DNA of 64,000 nt from assembly GCF_002099425.1 (NCBI RefSeq), contig NW_018343953.1:6770001-6834000 (forward strand). The letters are read 5' to 3'. Each line of letters begins with the position of its first letter. Positions within the stretch are counted from its first letter, which is position 1. Shown in pieces: positions 21,605 to 32,948 of this stretch. A model generated the notes under the pieces. That model saw only the letters and a list, made by a program, of their open reading frames with translations. It made no database searches and was not told where the DNA came from. The position numbers and the translations under genes are program-made. The stretch comes from Phascolarctos cinereus. Its lineage: Eukaryota > Chordata > Mammalia > Diprotodontia > Phascolarctidae.

Positions 21605-22010
21605 TTAATCAATAAATGAATGAATGAAAAATCATTTATTAAGCACTTACTATATGCCAAATTCTGTTCCAAGTTGGGGAAATGAATAATAATAATAATC
21701 ATGTAATAGAATAATTATATTCATATAGTGGCAGGCACTTTGATCCTTACAAAAACCTTGGGAAGTAGGTGCTATTATTATACTCATTTTATAGATCATG
21801 AAACTGAGACCAACTAGTTAAATAACTTGTCCAAGGTCACATAGCTAGTGAGTGTCTGAGGCTGGATTTGAACTCAGCTCTTCCTGGCTCCAGCCCTGGC
21901 ACTCTGTCCATTCTACCATCTAGCTGCCTATAGTCTCTACCTCAAGGAACTCACCCTCTTATTGGGGGAAGCAACACATAAAAGAAATCGTGGCTACAGT
22001 GCAGATGGAA
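21605..22010 (-). repeat. L2 3' end, antisense, split by a SINE
   Basis: 'aaaaatcatttattaagcac' and 'ttctgttccaagttggggaa' lead in. After the SINE at 21690-21929 the L2 resumes with 'gtctctacctcaaggaactc' and 'attgggggaagcaacacata'. Confidence 0.75.
21690..21929 (-). repeat. CORE-SINE/MIR-like SINE inside L2, antisense
   Basis: 'gcactttgatccttacaaaa', 'gaagtaggtgctattattat', 'ggtcacatagctagtgagtg', 'ggatttgaactcagctcttc' and 'ctaccatctagctgcc'. The tail is of the L2/MIR kind (type b), read in antisense. Confidence 0.8.
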
Positions 22011-22490
22011 AGGCCTAGATATTCTATAAGTGCTATGACAATGGTGGATAAGACCCAGAGTTTTTTAGGTTATATCAGTATGCCAGATAACAATACTAGG
22101 GGTTTGGAGGGCATTGAGGCAAGGCACTTGGCAAGGCCTAAAGATCTTAGGAGACAGAAGAGGGACCGATGGTAATTAAAGGGAAACTACGATCAACCAT
22201 CTAGTTTGCTGCATTATAAAGTCCTACTCTGATGCCTCAAGTGATCCTCAAGGGCTATGTTGGCAGAGTTCAAAATGCAGAGGCTTCTAAGATGGTCTTG
22301 GGGATAAATAGGCTGGACCTGCTGTCTGAGTATCCCCTGAACCAAATATGGAGAGTCTCAGCATCAGGTAATGAGTTGTTTGGTCAGGTGATGTATGCAA
22401 CAAAGAAAATTAGAAATGGCTCTCAGTCACTCGTGGTCCTCTTCCACTTTACTGGTGGTTACAACAGTCATAGAAAAGGGGGCATTGGGT
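22010..22490. other. Unassigned stretch
   Basis: No repeat I can name. An 87-codon open frame (22232-22495, plus) has no family motif and no supporting codon pattern that I can judge, so I do not call a gene. Confidence 0.3.
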
Positions 22491-24290
22491 GTTAACAATC
22501 ATGCTTGTTAAATATTAATTTAACTGGCAATTATTCTAAATGTGAAATCTTTGTGCTATGACAAACAAGTTGATGAACTACTGCGGTAAGTGAATCCCAT
22601 CAACATTGACATTCCTGCCATGAATGAAAGATTACACAGGAACTTGCAGCTAATTGGAAAGAAGACCCACAGGTCTGTAATCGGAAAGATGTCATCTGAA
22701 ACCAGAAGCACTTGGAGCATTTCACCATCTATAAGCAATCCCTCTGCTAATTAGACCTTGTGCCAGACATCCTCTAAGATATCCCTTATCTTTGATACTT
22801 TTGGCACGCATATGTCTCCCTTTTTTATGTCTTGATTCATATTCATACTCAAAGGGTCATCAAAGTTATCTCTGCACTTGCATCCTTTAAAAATCTTGTA
22901 TCATTTTAACACATTCATGAGAAACCCTTTATTGGAAGAAAGATTTAAACTCTGTGGTGTTTTGATTTAGTTAAAGAAATGTTTTTGTTTTGTTTTGCTT
23001 TATAGTGAACAGATGGTAATCACAACATTGTACTATATTTTCTACTTCTTTTGATAAATTGCACGACTATAAAGTTGTGGCCTGCTATAGGCTTGCAAAA
23101 GCCTACCTTGTCCCTTTATTTTACCTTCACCAAAGATTTGTTGATAAAAGTATAAATTATAACAAATATTTTGTGAAATTAGGTGTTTGTATGGATCATT
23201 ATTTGTGGTTATTAATATTTTCTAGCTTGCCTTTTTTGGGGCATTGTACTTTCCAAGTATGAGGTATCCTCTCTCTTCTTTCATATATATTGCAATGGTC
23301 ACTATTTAGTGACTTCAAATATACATTCTTGGCTTTGTCCAGCTACTTTTTCCATAAATTGGTTTCTTTAGGGCCATTTCTCCTACGTGATTCAGTTCAT
23401 CGGTACCTATAATGGTAGAGTCCAAATGTCATGGTTTGCCGTAATTGATGGAAAAATTAGTTTGTTAGCAATCTTGACAGATGTTTTCTACTTTTTCATT
23501 GGCTTTATGCCCTCTTTTTTCCTATTTCCTCCCTGAAAGCTCTCAGGATGCTTGAGCTTAATTTAATCTTTCGCCATACTTTCTGTAAACTTGTTTTCCC
23601 ACCCCCTCTACTGTGTTTTGTTGTCTTATGTGAGGTGATACTGCTTATCGTATTACATCATCATCCTCTATGACATTTTTATGAATGAGTTTATGTTCTA
23701 AACTGACACAACATTTGACCGTCATGTTTTTCTACTTGGCAAGTGTTTGCCCGCTGAGGTCGTTTCTAGGCTATTTTGAACTCATTATGGTGATTAATTT
23801 ATATCAGTTAAGTTTTCCTAGAATATGGTGATAAGACCCATTTCCCATTTTTCATTATTAATTACTTGTTTAAATAAATCAATTTCCCCCCCTCATTTTT
23901 AGTCTTCCAATTTTGTATTGGTTTTGACTTTGCTCCAACAAGACAATGGTATGACTAAACTCAGACAGTGGGTTTAGAAATTATTCTTATACCAGTAAGT
24001 AGTCATTACCCATAGACCAAAATAGAATAATTTTCATTTGTAAAAAGGAAAATTCATTTCTTGTGTGTTCTGTGCTGTTATTTAATCCTTGCATGTCCAT
24101 AGCAACTACTAACTTTACTTTGAAATGTCAGACTCATGTGTATTCTACAAACCCTTTTCGTTTTGTAATCAAATCATATTTTCTGACATTATTCACTCTT
24201 CTCTGATGCTCACCTTTAATTGAAGTCATCAAGTATTATCATGGCTCAATATGTTAGATATTAAATACTGATTTAACTCGAAAGGTGTTA
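22490..24290 (-). mobile_element. Degraded RTE-clade LINE
   Basis: Minus strand. At 22650-22740 it reads 'LIDGEMLQVLLVSDDIFPIT', which lines up with the RTE RT block 'INGxxLxxLRFADDIVLI'. Near 23890-23960 it reads 'SYHCLVGAKSKPIQNWKTK', matching the end of the RTE endonuclease ('SDHxLVxAKI'). Near 24230 'IILDDFN' corresponds to the GDFN motif. The order RT then endonuclease from left to right is correct for a minus-strand copy. Heavily broken. Confidence 0.6.
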
Positions 24291-24311
24291 AATTATTTAT
24301 AAAATTTCTCT

Positions 24312-25135
24312 CCCTCAAGGATGTGGGAAAATTGGGACACTAATGCACTGTTGGTAGAATTGTGAACTGATTCAATCATTCTGGTGAGCAATTTGGAACC
24401 ATGCCCAAAGGGCCACCAAACTGTGCATACCCTTTGATCCAGCAATACCACTACAAAGTCTGTATCCAAAAGAGATTTTTAAAAAGGGGAAGGGGGAAAA
24501 GACCTACGTGTACAAAATATTTATAGCAGCTCTTTTTGTGGTGACAAAGAACTGGAAATTGAGAGCATGCCCATCAATTGGGGAATGACTGAACAAGTTG
24601 TGATACATGAATGTAATGGAAAACTATTGTACTATAAGAAATGATGAGCAGGCAGATTTCAGGGAAACCTGAAAAGACTCACATGAATTGATGCAAAATG
24701 AAGTGAGCAGAACCAGGAGAACATTATACACAGTAACAGTAACACTGTATGATGATCAACTATGAATGACTTAGCTCTTCTCAGTGAGATAATGATTTAA
24801 AACAATCCCAAAGGACTTGTAATGAAAATCTGCATCCAGAGAAAGAACTGATGGACTTTGAATGCAGATTGAAGCATACTATTTCCACATTCTTTATTTT
24901 TTTCATAGTTTTTTTTTCCTTTTGGTCTGTTTCTTCTTTCACAACATGACTAATATGGAAATATGTTTTACATGATTGTACATATATACCCTACATGAAA
25001 TTGCTCACCCTCTTAGGGAGGGGGAAAGTGACAGGGGGAGGAAGAAAATTTGGACCTCAAAATTTTAAAGAAAATGCATATTTTAAAATGCCTTTACATG
25101 TAATTAGGAAAATAAAATACTATAAAAAGTTTTCT
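24312..25135 (+). mobile_element. L1 LINE 3' end, sense
   Basis: End of ORF2 and the 3' UTR: 'atgtgggaaaattgggacac', 'aatgcactgttggtagaatt', 'ccctttgatccagcaatacc', 'aaatgaagtgagcagaacca', 'tgcatccagagaaagaactg', 'atgtttacatg'-like UTR and a final 'aataaaatactataaaa'. Strongly 5'-truncated (about 820 bases). The best-preserved L1 in the window. Confidence 0.9.
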
Positions 25136-25339
25136 CTCTCTTGAGACCATTTGTGACAGGTATCAGTGCATAAGCTGCAATAGAAGATGACTACACACAA
25201 TACAGATAATTCAGTTGATTCCTTTATTATTTATTCAAATAGAACATTTGTACCATCTTTCCATTTAGCTGCAAATTATTTCTATCTTTTGGTTTCATTT
25301 ATAGTGAAAATATTAATATTAGTCCTAGTCAACAGTCTA

Positions 25340-25415
25340 TCATTAATAAGCATTTATTAAGCACCTAGAATGTACAAGGCACTGTGTACACCGCTGGGGA
25401 TGCAAACGTTAATAG
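25340..25415 (-). repeat. L2 3' end, antisense
   Basis: 'taataagcatttattaagca', 'ccgctggggatgcaaacg'. Only the last 75 bases of an L2. Confidence 0.65.
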
Positions 25416-25429
25416 TGGTTGTAGGCCAT

Positions 25430-26520
25430 GATTCAATTCCATCATGACTCATTGGATGAGGGTCTCATATTTGAGTAATGTTTATAAATAATCTAAACAA
25501 TGCGTAATTCTTGGTGTACCTTGTGTACCACTTGACCACTATCATTGCAGATGCAGATCTGATGTCCTGTAATCCTAACATTCTAAACATCCAAATCATC
25601 TCTAGAGGTAGCTTGTTCACCCATCTCTCAGATCAAAGAACAGTCAAGTTTGGACATATGTTGAAAGCTGTTTACCTGTTAGTGAATTTTCCCTGTGTCT
25701 CTAAGAGGATTTCCAACACATTTCCTTACTATTTTCCTTGGGTTTTAATTCTGTCTCTGCTGTTTTGTTGTCTGTCCTGCCTAGTTTTCAATTTATCTTG
25801 TCTCCCCTGTTTCCATTGTTATCAATACACTAATTCCCACCCTAGACAAGCAGGAAGCTGGCCCCTGACTCGGCTTTTCTCCGCTCTCCATCCTCTTCCT
25901 TCTCTGAAGAGACAAAAGCAAAATCAGTCCTTTAACAGATCTGCTGTTTCCCCTTTCCCCTCGTCTCTGATTTCCCACTAATTTTCTTGAGCTAAGGGAG
26001 AAAATATTGCTTTCATTAGTCTGGGTCCTTCTCTGGGGTCTGTCATTTCCTCTAGGTCTGCCTGTGACAATGTGGCACCAGAATTACACCCTTGCCTGTC
26101 TCCCCAGGCAAAGTGATGGACTCTCTTATCCTGAGTGAGATCAGCAGAGGATCTAAATGACTAGCTGGCTACCAGAGACAGGCATGGTACTGAAGACAAC
26201 TCTCTCATTAGCTGTGGCCTTCAATAACTTCTTTTCTTAATTTTTTTTATTATTATTATCTTGAACTCAACAAATAGAATGGGCTTTGCATTTACATAGC
26301 AGAACAAAAAAGATGAATATACATGAAATTGCAGACCCCTATTATATACATAGCTGCCTTGTCTTTTTAAGTATGTAGTAAGATCAACCTACCTTTTAAA
26401 GCTTTTCTCTTATTTGGATTTCTAGTTACTTTTCTCCACAAATGTGGTGGTAGTATATGGCTGTGACTGCTATCAAGTAGTTGCTGTACTTGCTATACCC
26501 ATTAGATCATGAGTTGTCAT
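25430..26520. other. Repeat-poor stretch
   Basis: About 1.1 kb with no recognised element. A 156-codon open frame (25511-25981, plus) has low-complexity, leucine/serine-rich sequence and no recognised domain. I consider it chance, but it is the longest open frame outside repeats. Confidence 0.35.
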
Positions 26521-26524
26521 TGTT

Positions 26525-26735
26525 TATTGTTTGTTTCTCCTCCTCCTCCTCCTCTTTCTTTCCTTTCTCCCTCCCTTCCTCCCTTCCTTCTTTTTCCATT
26601 CTTTTCTTTCTTTTTTCTTCCTTCTTCATTCTAGCCTTCCTCCCTCCCTTCTTTTTCTTTCTTTCTATCTTCCTTACTTTTTCCTTTCTCCTCCTCCTAT
26701 TGTTGCTGCTGCTGCTACTGCTGTATTGAAGATGG
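26525..26735. repeat. Polypyrimidine tract
   Basis: About 210 bases of almost pure C/T on the plus strand, with 'ctcctcctcctcctc', 'ctccctcccttcctccc' and, at the right end, 'tgctgctgctgctactgctg'. Could form triplex DNA. Confidence 0.9.
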
Positions 26736-26844
26736 GATAGTGTTAAGACAGCCGCATTATTCCTATGGAATTATAATTTGTAAATAGTTAAATAACCAGC
26801 TTAATGAGTCTAGTCCATAGATTCATATACTATTATCATTTCAA

Positions 26845-26975
26845 GATAGCTAAAAGAACACTTATTCCAACCAGGTAATTTTACAGAAGAGAAACCAAAG
26901 TCCTGAAGAGGAAATGTCTTTTGCTCATTAGTGACAGAGCCAAGACAAGGATCCAGGACTTCTTAGTCAGTTTTC
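26845..26975 (-). repeat. MIR-type SINE fragment, antisense
   Basis: 'aattttacagaagagaaacc', 'gtgacagagccaagacaagg', 'atccaggacttcttag' keep the antisense MIR order. Confidence 0.5.
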
Positions 26976-27192
26976 ACTTGGCCATGCACTCTTATGTTTA
27001 GATAATGTCTACCTGATGCCTAAATGATCCATTGATTTGACTAAACCAATCAAATAATCAATTCAATGGGAGAAATTCAAGCAGATTGTTTGATTGAATG
27101 AACAATCATTTCATTAAAAATTGCCGATAATGGTAGCTTCATATATATAGGTAAAGACTATATCCATTAGTCTTTCCCCCACCCTCAGCTTA

Positions 27193-27430
27193 TAAGAACT
27201 GACATTTAAATTCTACTTTATGATTACAAAATTATCTATACATATTACATTTGTTCCTAACAACAGTCTTTGGAGGTAGTTGATGCAAATATTTATGGTG
27301 TTATTGATCAAAGAGATTAAATGATGTAAAGAAGTCACCTAACAATACTTTGCAAATGGCTAAGACAGAACTTGAGCCCACTAAGTCCCTGACTCTAAAT
27401 TCAGAGCCCTTTCCATTTTATCATACTGTA
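27193..27430 (-). repeat. MIR-type SINE, antisense, old
   Basis: 'ctgacatttaaattctactt', 'ctaacaacagtctttggagg' and 'gctaagacagaacttgagcc' follow the MIR layout at low identity. Confidence 0.45.
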
Positions 27431-28050
27431 TCTTTTTCTGGAAGGACTAGCCATTTGGGTTCAAGATGTATATTATTGCATGGTATCCAATCAAAGTCTT
27501 CTAGAAAAATGGAATATCAAGCTGTATCTTGGGAAAGTGAAGTTACTGATGAAGTGATTCTAAAAAATAATATTGGGTAGAAAAAGGTTAAAAGGGGAAA
27601 TTATCTCATAAAAACAAGGCATGAAAATAAGAACTAATGTAGAGGAAACAGATTGGGGTGGAGGGCTAGTAACATTTGAACTTTACTCTCATCTAGATTG
27701 AAGAGGAAGCAAACAAATGTGTGTGTGTGTGTGTGTGTGCATGAAGAGGTTTAGAAGTCTTCTGAACTTCTAGAGAGGTCAGAAAACTGGTATATAGGGT
27801 GAGTGAGGGACTTTTAGAAGGGTGTATTGATATGGATTAGGAGGGTGGGGTGAACTGGTAAGGAAGGGACTTTTGGAGGGGAAGATAAAATAAAGTATTT
27901 TTTTATTTTAAGGGATAAGAGGATAAGGGGAGAAAATAAAGCAACTAGGATGGGGTGAAAAGAGGGGCTGAGAAGGAAAATAGTGAGTAAAAATAAGATG
28001 CAGGGGAATTCACAAATACCAGTTACAACTTTAGATGTTATTTGAATATA
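27430..28050. other. Unassigned stretch with a short (GT)n
   Basis: A (GT)n of 11 units lies at 27717-27739. The rest, including the purine-rich part 27780-27990, shows no element I recognise. Confidence 0.4.
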
Positions 28051-28054
28051 ATTT

Positions 28055-28262
28055 TCAAAGACTTGCATGAAATAATGAAGCGCGAAATGAGCAGCACCAA
28101 AAGAACATTGTATAGAGTAAAAGCAATAGTATTTTAAGATTGACTTTGAGTGAATAAGTCATTTTTGTTTTTTATAAGCAAATTAACTATAAATTAACTA
28201 TAAAGGACATATTAAGAAAGATACTATCTGCATCCAGAGAAAGAATTGATAAGTAGAAGTAT
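28055..28262 (+). repeat. L1 3' region fragment
   Basis: 'acttgcatgaaataatgaag', 'gcgaaatgagcagcaccaaa', 'agaacattgtatagagtaaa' and 'ctgcatccagagaaagaatt' match the L1 3' end at 24312-25135. The element runs into a (CA)n/(TA)n microsatellite at 28263-28338. Confidence 0.75.
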
Positions 28263-28338
28263 GTAAGAATAATTTTACATACATATGCATATACATACAT
28301 ATATACATACACACACACACACACACATACACATACCT
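28263..28338. repeat. (TA/CA)n microsatellite
   Basis: 'acatacatatgcatatacat' followed by about 13 CA units. Confidence 0.85.
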
Positions 28339-28399
28339 AGCAGAGCTGGGATTCAAACCTAGGTTCTAGAATCTAGAAGCTTTAGAACTCAAAATAACC

Positions 28400-28590
28400 T
28401 CACAGGTCATCTGGTCAGAGGATCATAGATTCAGAGCAAGCTATCTTGTTCAATCCTCTCATTTGACAGATGAAGAAACTGAGGTCTACAGGGGTTAAGT
28501 TACTTGCCCAATGTTACAAAGATAAGTGTCAGAGCTGGGGTTCGAATCCTATATTCTTTCCATTATGCCATACTATCCTCCACACTTTAT
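28400..28590 (-). repeat. MIR3-type SINE (type d), antisense
   Basis: 'caggtcatctggtcagagga', 'cctctcatttgacagatgaa', 'gaaactgaggtctacagggg', 'gctggggttcgaatcc'. Old copy. Confidence 0.65.
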
Positions 28591-28739
28591 TAGAATGTAG
28601 GTTCTTAGGAAACATTCAGATTCTCAAATGGATTTGTGAACTCAGATTTAGAAGTTTCCTCCTGTGTTGTAAATTGCTTGCCTATCTTATATGACTCTTG
28701 TCCATGTCCTCTTGTCACAAGGGGTTCAACTAATGTACC

Positions 28740-28912
28740 AGTTATTGTTCAGTCATTTTGTGACCCTATTTGGATTTTTTTTGGCAAAGATACTGCAGTG
28801 GCTTGCCATTTCCTTCTCCATCTCATTTTGCAGATGGGGAAACTGAGGCAAACAAGGTTAAGTGGCTTGCCCAGGGTCACACAGTTAGTAAGTGTCTGAG
28901 GCCAGATTTGAT
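28740..28912 (-). repeat. CORE-SINE, type a, antisense, head missing
   Basis: RTE-like tail ('gttattgttcagtcattttg', 'tttggcaaagatactgcagt') and core ('gaggcaaacaaggttaag', 'gccagatttga'). It stops at the 'gatttga' site and is joined directly to the tail end of another SINE. Confidence 0.85.
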
Positions 28913-29099
28913 CCTCACAACAACCCTGCAAGGTAAATGCTGCCATTATCCTCATTTTACGGTTGACGAAACTAAGGCAAGCAGAGGTTAAGTGACTTGC
29001 CCAAAGTCCCATAGCTAGTAAGTTTCTGAGGCTGGATTTGAACTCAAGTCTTCCTGACTCTAGTCCTAGCACCTTATCCACCAAATTACCTAGCTGCCT
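28912..29099 (-). repeat. CORE-SINE, antisense, joined to the previous copy
   Basis: Starts inside the tail ('tcctcacaacaaccctgcaa'), then 'cctcattttacggttgacga', 'ggctggatttgaactcaagt' and 'ccaaattacctagctgcct'. Its own 3' end is missing. The join with 28740-28912 suggests recombination between two SINEs. Confidence 0.8.
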
Positions 29100-29223
29100 C
29101 AATTTCTTTTAACATTGCTGAGAATCTGGATGCCCACCTGTCATCCCTCACTTTTGCCATGTGACCAGACCATCTTCTCTTCCCATCTTACTATTCCTTG
29201 ATATCTTTTATCCCTGTTTTTCT

Positions 29224-29520
29224 TTAGAGTTTCTCATTGGTTATTTGTTGTACCCACTTGTTTGTTGTACCCATTTGTTGTACCCTACTTGTACCCACTA
29301 TGTTTCTCTTTCTTGTCCTCTGTATGATATTCATTTTTAATTCTTCTGAGACAATTATGTCCCATCTCTCGTGTCCATATAGTAACACTGGTAGAATGTT
29401 AGTATTAAAACCGGGGGCCTTTGCTTTCATGAGAAACTTGGTGTCAGTAAGGGTATTATAAATTCTTGAAGGCAATGCAGTCTGCTCTCCTCCTGTTTAA
29501 CCCTGAGTCCAGCTTCTTGT
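29224..29520 (-). repeat. RTE-clade LINE fragment, antisense
   Basis: Minus-strand 29224-29475 reads 'ILPVLLYGHERWDIIVSEEL' and 'MNIIQRTRKRNIVGTSRVQQ'. This is the segment just after the RT core of RTE elements ('LLYGxETW', then 'QRAMERRMxGISR'). About 300 bases, frame partly open. A local triplication of 'ttgttgtaccca' is seen at 29246-29285. Confidence 0.75.
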
Positions 29521-29539
29521 CTGCCTATACTGTCATGTA

Positions 29540-29579
29540 TCTATATATCTAAGTATCTATCCATCCATCTATCCATCCT

Positions 29580-29632
<53 letters not shown>
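29540..29632. repeat. (TATC)n microsatellite
   Basis: 13 perfect CTAT units (29581-29632) with a degenerate lead-in of 'tatccatccatctatccatc'. Confidence 0.95.
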
Positions 29633-29834
29633 TGATGAATAAGCTTTATATATACTGATGGGCAAGCTCTCAGGAAATGGGCATTGGAAATGATGCCTGA
29701 ATCTTAAATTTCCACATATGCATAACAGATGTAAAAAAGGTGCCCTTTACTACCAGACCCATGAATTACAATGAATAATGATATGAGAAAAGCAATATAG
29801 TATGTGAGGAAAAAGAGATTTACTTGAATGATTT

Positions 29835-29942
29835 TGAGGCAGCCAGGTGGCACAGTCAATAGTGTATTGGACTTGGGGTCAGGAGGACCTGAGTTCAAAT
29901 CCTTTCCCATACACTTACTACTCTGGGACATCATTTGACTTC
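29835..29942 (+). repeat. CORE-SINE head fragment
   Basis: 'gaggcagccaggtggcacag', 'aggaggacctgagttcaaat' and 'acacttactactctggg'. The SINE stops there and is joined to the L2-tailed unit that follows. Confidence 0.75.
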
Positions 29943-29944
29943 TC

Positions 29945-30292
29945 CACCGGGTTCCAGGAAGCTCATTATTGGGAAAACCTCATCACCCTGCAAGATCTCA
30001 TTAGCCTTGGTATCCTACTTCAACACTTTCTGTCTCTCTGATTGTAAGATGGAGCCATGAATTCTAAAAGCTCCATTTAAGGAGGGAGCTCAGAATATCT
30101 CATTTTGCACCTGGCAAGCACTATTCTGGTACATCTCTGACTTCCACTATGCCCCCATGGTGGATACCTTCCCCAGCCACCTCCACCCCATCTTTCAGCT
30201 TCCCTTTGTGTGTTGTCTTCCCCATTAGATTGTAAGCTCCTTGAGAACAAAGATTGTCCTTTTTTTTGTATCCCCAGCACTTAGCACAACTG
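29945..30292 (+). repeat. L2-tailed unit
   Basis: The head ('aggaagctcattattgggaa', 'agccatgaattctaaaagct', 'ccatttaaggagggagctca') is shared with 20140-20350. The 3' part is L2: 'gattgtaagctccttgagaa', 'gtatccccagcacttagcac'. The head is not L2 ORF2, so this is a non-autonomous element with an L2 end. Confidence 0.7.
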
Positions 30293-30894
30293 GCTACTGG
30301 TCAAATATGCCAGTTTTTCAATCCAGTCTTTCACATTGTCTAGATATGACCTTATTTCTAGGAAAGTCAGATCCCCTTTGACTTTCTTGGGACTGTTGTT
30401 CCTCCCCATTCCTAAGCTTGTAATAAGAACTGATGTTCATGTCATTCAAATGGCTTTGTGCTGTGCCTATTTATTGTCTAGGTGAGCAATTTCTGAATCC
30501 CTGAGAGAAGATGCAGGTTAGTGCTTTGTTAGAAAAGGGAATGCCCTTGGAGTGAGATACAAAATGACATTTGTCTAAGATGTTGCTGTTCCACCTTTCT
30601 AAAGTTCAACACACTTCAGAAGGGTTTCTGTGGCAGGGTAGCTCAGTGGCTTGAGATATAGTGTAGAGGAGGCTTAGGACAGAACTTCAGTCCTTGTACA
30701 AGGCTTTGCTCACTTCCAAGGTGACAGGCTGCTTTGTGAATGCAGGAGAGACAGGACTTCTATCCTTGAATTCCTGTGTACATTGGATTTTCTTTTTATA
30801 TCACCTACATTTCCCCCTATATTCTTCTCACTACCTCCCCACACAGAGACAATCCTTACAACAAATAAAGAGAAAAAAGAAGAAAAAAATTCAT

Positions 30895-31190
30895 CAAAAC
30901 TAATCAACATATCAAAAAAAAAATCTGGTATTATATGCAATGTTTTACTCCCATGGATCACTAATTTCTGCAAAGAAGCAGAGGAAGGTATCTTCTCATA
31001 TCTCTTTGGGGCTTAGCTTATCCATTATAACTTTACAACATTCAGTTTTAATTGTTCTGTGATGATTTTTTTCCCACTTATATTGTCGTTGTTATTCTGT
31101 AGATTGTTTTTCTGGCTCTGCTTACTTCACCTTGCATTAGTTCATGCTGATCTTTCCATGCAGTGGTGATTTGAAAAACACATTTAGATT
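30895..31190 (-). repeat. L1 3' region, antisense, diverged
   Basis: 'tttctggctctgcttacttc', 'accttgcattagttcatgct' and 'gatctttccatgcagtgg' correspond to the antisense L1 3' UTR. Older than the copy at 24312. Confidence 0.55.
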
Positions 31191-31361
31191 TTCAGTGCTT
31201 TGAGGTTCTAACTATGCCTGTCTAATTCCCATTTCATGCTCAGGACCAGGTCCATATTCCTACCTTGGAAAAGATAAGAATTTTAAGTGATGCAAACTCG
31301 GATCATCAAAGGAATAATGATACCCCTTACTAGTCTGAATCAGCTTCTTACCCTGGAGGAC

Positions 31362-31505
31362 TTTTTTTTTTTGGCGAGGTAATTGGGGTTAAGTGACTTG
31401 CTCAGAGTCATACAGCTAGTAAGTATTATGTGTCAGAGGCCAGATTTGAACTCAGATCCTCTTGACTCCAGGACCTATGCTCTACCCACTGTGACACCTA
31501 GCTGT
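31362..31505 (-). mobile_element. CORE-SINE, type c, antisense, with TSD
   Basis: 'ggcgaggtaattggggttaa', 'agtcatacagctagtaagta', 'cagatttgaactcagatcct' and 'gtgacacctagctg'. Flanked by GAGGACTTTTTTTTTT at 31356-31371 and 31506-31521, the left copy merging with the SINE's T run. Confidence 0.9.
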
Positions 31506-31749
31506 GAGGACTTTTTTTTTTTTTTAGGATGTAGAGTGACCCAAGAAGTCAAATCAGGCTAGAAGATGTGATCATATTATACAACCTTGCTATCAAAGAT
31601 TTCTGGGTGGATATGGGTGAATCCTCACTTCCAGGTGACAGTGTTCATCACAATTAGATGAGGTTCCTTTAATACAAAAAAAAAAAATCCCCTCTAAGGT
31701 ATGAGGGGCTTCAAGGATTAAAGTCATCTAGTGATCTTCATCTGAGCCT

Positions 31750-31910
31750 CCAGTGGAACTATCCAAGGTTTTAGGGTTCCTGAGTCTCACCATGGAGAGC
31801 TATACAAGACCCTGGGATTCCACAAAGTCCTCTTATAGAGCTATCTGAAGTTTTGGGATCACTGAGTCCTCCCATGAAACTATCCAAGGTCCTGGGGTTT
31901 CTCCATCTTC
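31750..31910. repeat. Degenerate minisatellite, about 40 bp x 4
   Basis: Four tandem units starting near 31750, 31790, 31833 and 31872. Shared features are 'ctatccaagg' (variants 'ctatacaaga', 'ctatctgaag'), then 'ctggggtt', then 'tgagtcctc'. The units are clearly related but diverged. Not part of any repeat I recognise. Confidence 0.8.
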
Positions 31911-32256
31911 AATCAAATCTGAAATTATACTGGAAGGATTTCACAGAATCACAGAATTGACAATTCCACAGTTTGAAAGCAGTAAAAAATCATACCTGAA
32001 AAATCACTCTACAACATACATGGACCATGATCATCCAACATTTGCTTGATATGAAGGGGGAATACAGTGCCTCCTGAAGCATCTTATTCTGCTTTTGTCC
32101 TAAATGGGGAGACTAAGGTGCTAGCTAGATGGAAATATTTTTTCTTCCTCCTCTCCTATCTCACCTCTACCACAGTAATGTCTTCTCACCAAGTTACTCT
32201 AAGTCCAGGGTTTATTAAGGGTATAAAACTGCTTTATTGGCCTGAATGCCTAGTAT

Positions 32257-32482
32257 TGAGGCAACTAACTAATGCAGTGGATAGAGCTCTGGGCCTGGAG
32301 GTCAGAAGACCTGAGTTCAAATGTGACCCTGGACAAATTACGACCTCTATCCGACTCAGTTTCCTCATCTATTAAATGGGAATGATTATAGCACCTACCT
32401 CTTAGGGTTGTTTTGTGGATCAAATGAGATAACATTTGTAAGGAACTTGGCACATAATAGGTGCTTTGTAAATGCTTCTTCC
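32257..32482 (+). repeat. CORE-SINE, type b
   Basis: 'gaggcaactaactaatgcag', 'gagttcaaatgtgaccctgg', 'cctcatctattaaatgggaa', 'gcacctacctcttagggttg', 'cacataataggtgctttgta'. Part of the core between the two internal sites is deleted. Confidence 0.8.
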
Positions 32483-32835
32483 CTTCCTTCCCTCCTTCCC
32501 CAGTATGTTGCTCCTTGTCAGTCTTTTACCTCTACAAACCTTGCCTGCCTGATTCTAACCACTGCCTTCTATCGTTATCCTTTACCTCATTAACCTTAGC
32601 CTGCTGGAGTCTGACTATTGCCTGTGCTGCAATCTGCCTGGCATCTTGCCTGTCTGGGCCAACTTGTATAGCTTCTTTCCAATGACCCTATATCTACTAA
32701 TAACTGCTAATGTTAGCTAGCCTGTCTTCCTGTGTTTGTGTATCACTTGGTTCTTTGCCTCCCTTCATAAAACACTCTGCATCCCTGCAAAGACTCTCCA
32801 TGTTCCTGGTCCAGTTCTGAACAATGTCCAAATTA

Positions 32836-32948
32836 TGCAATTTAATTCAACAAACATTTATTAAGCAACTACACACAGAACACTTTGATTGGTGCTAGGT
32901 TTACAAAGAGAAAAAATAGCATGGTCCTTGCCATCAGGGAACTGACAA
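32836..32948 (-). repeat. L2 3' end, antisense
   Basis: 'attcaacaaacatttattaa', 'ggtgctaggtttacaaagag' and 'gtccttgccatcagggaact'. Confidence 0.7.

Noticed and set aside
25511-25981. 156-codon plus-strand open frame
   Set aside because: No recognisable domain, low-complexity composition, and no splice or start context that persuades me. Kept only as a note in the repeat-poor entry.
29581-29632. CTAT array as a possible CRISPR-like or regulatory array
   Set aside because: Perfect 4-base units without spacers: a microsatellite.
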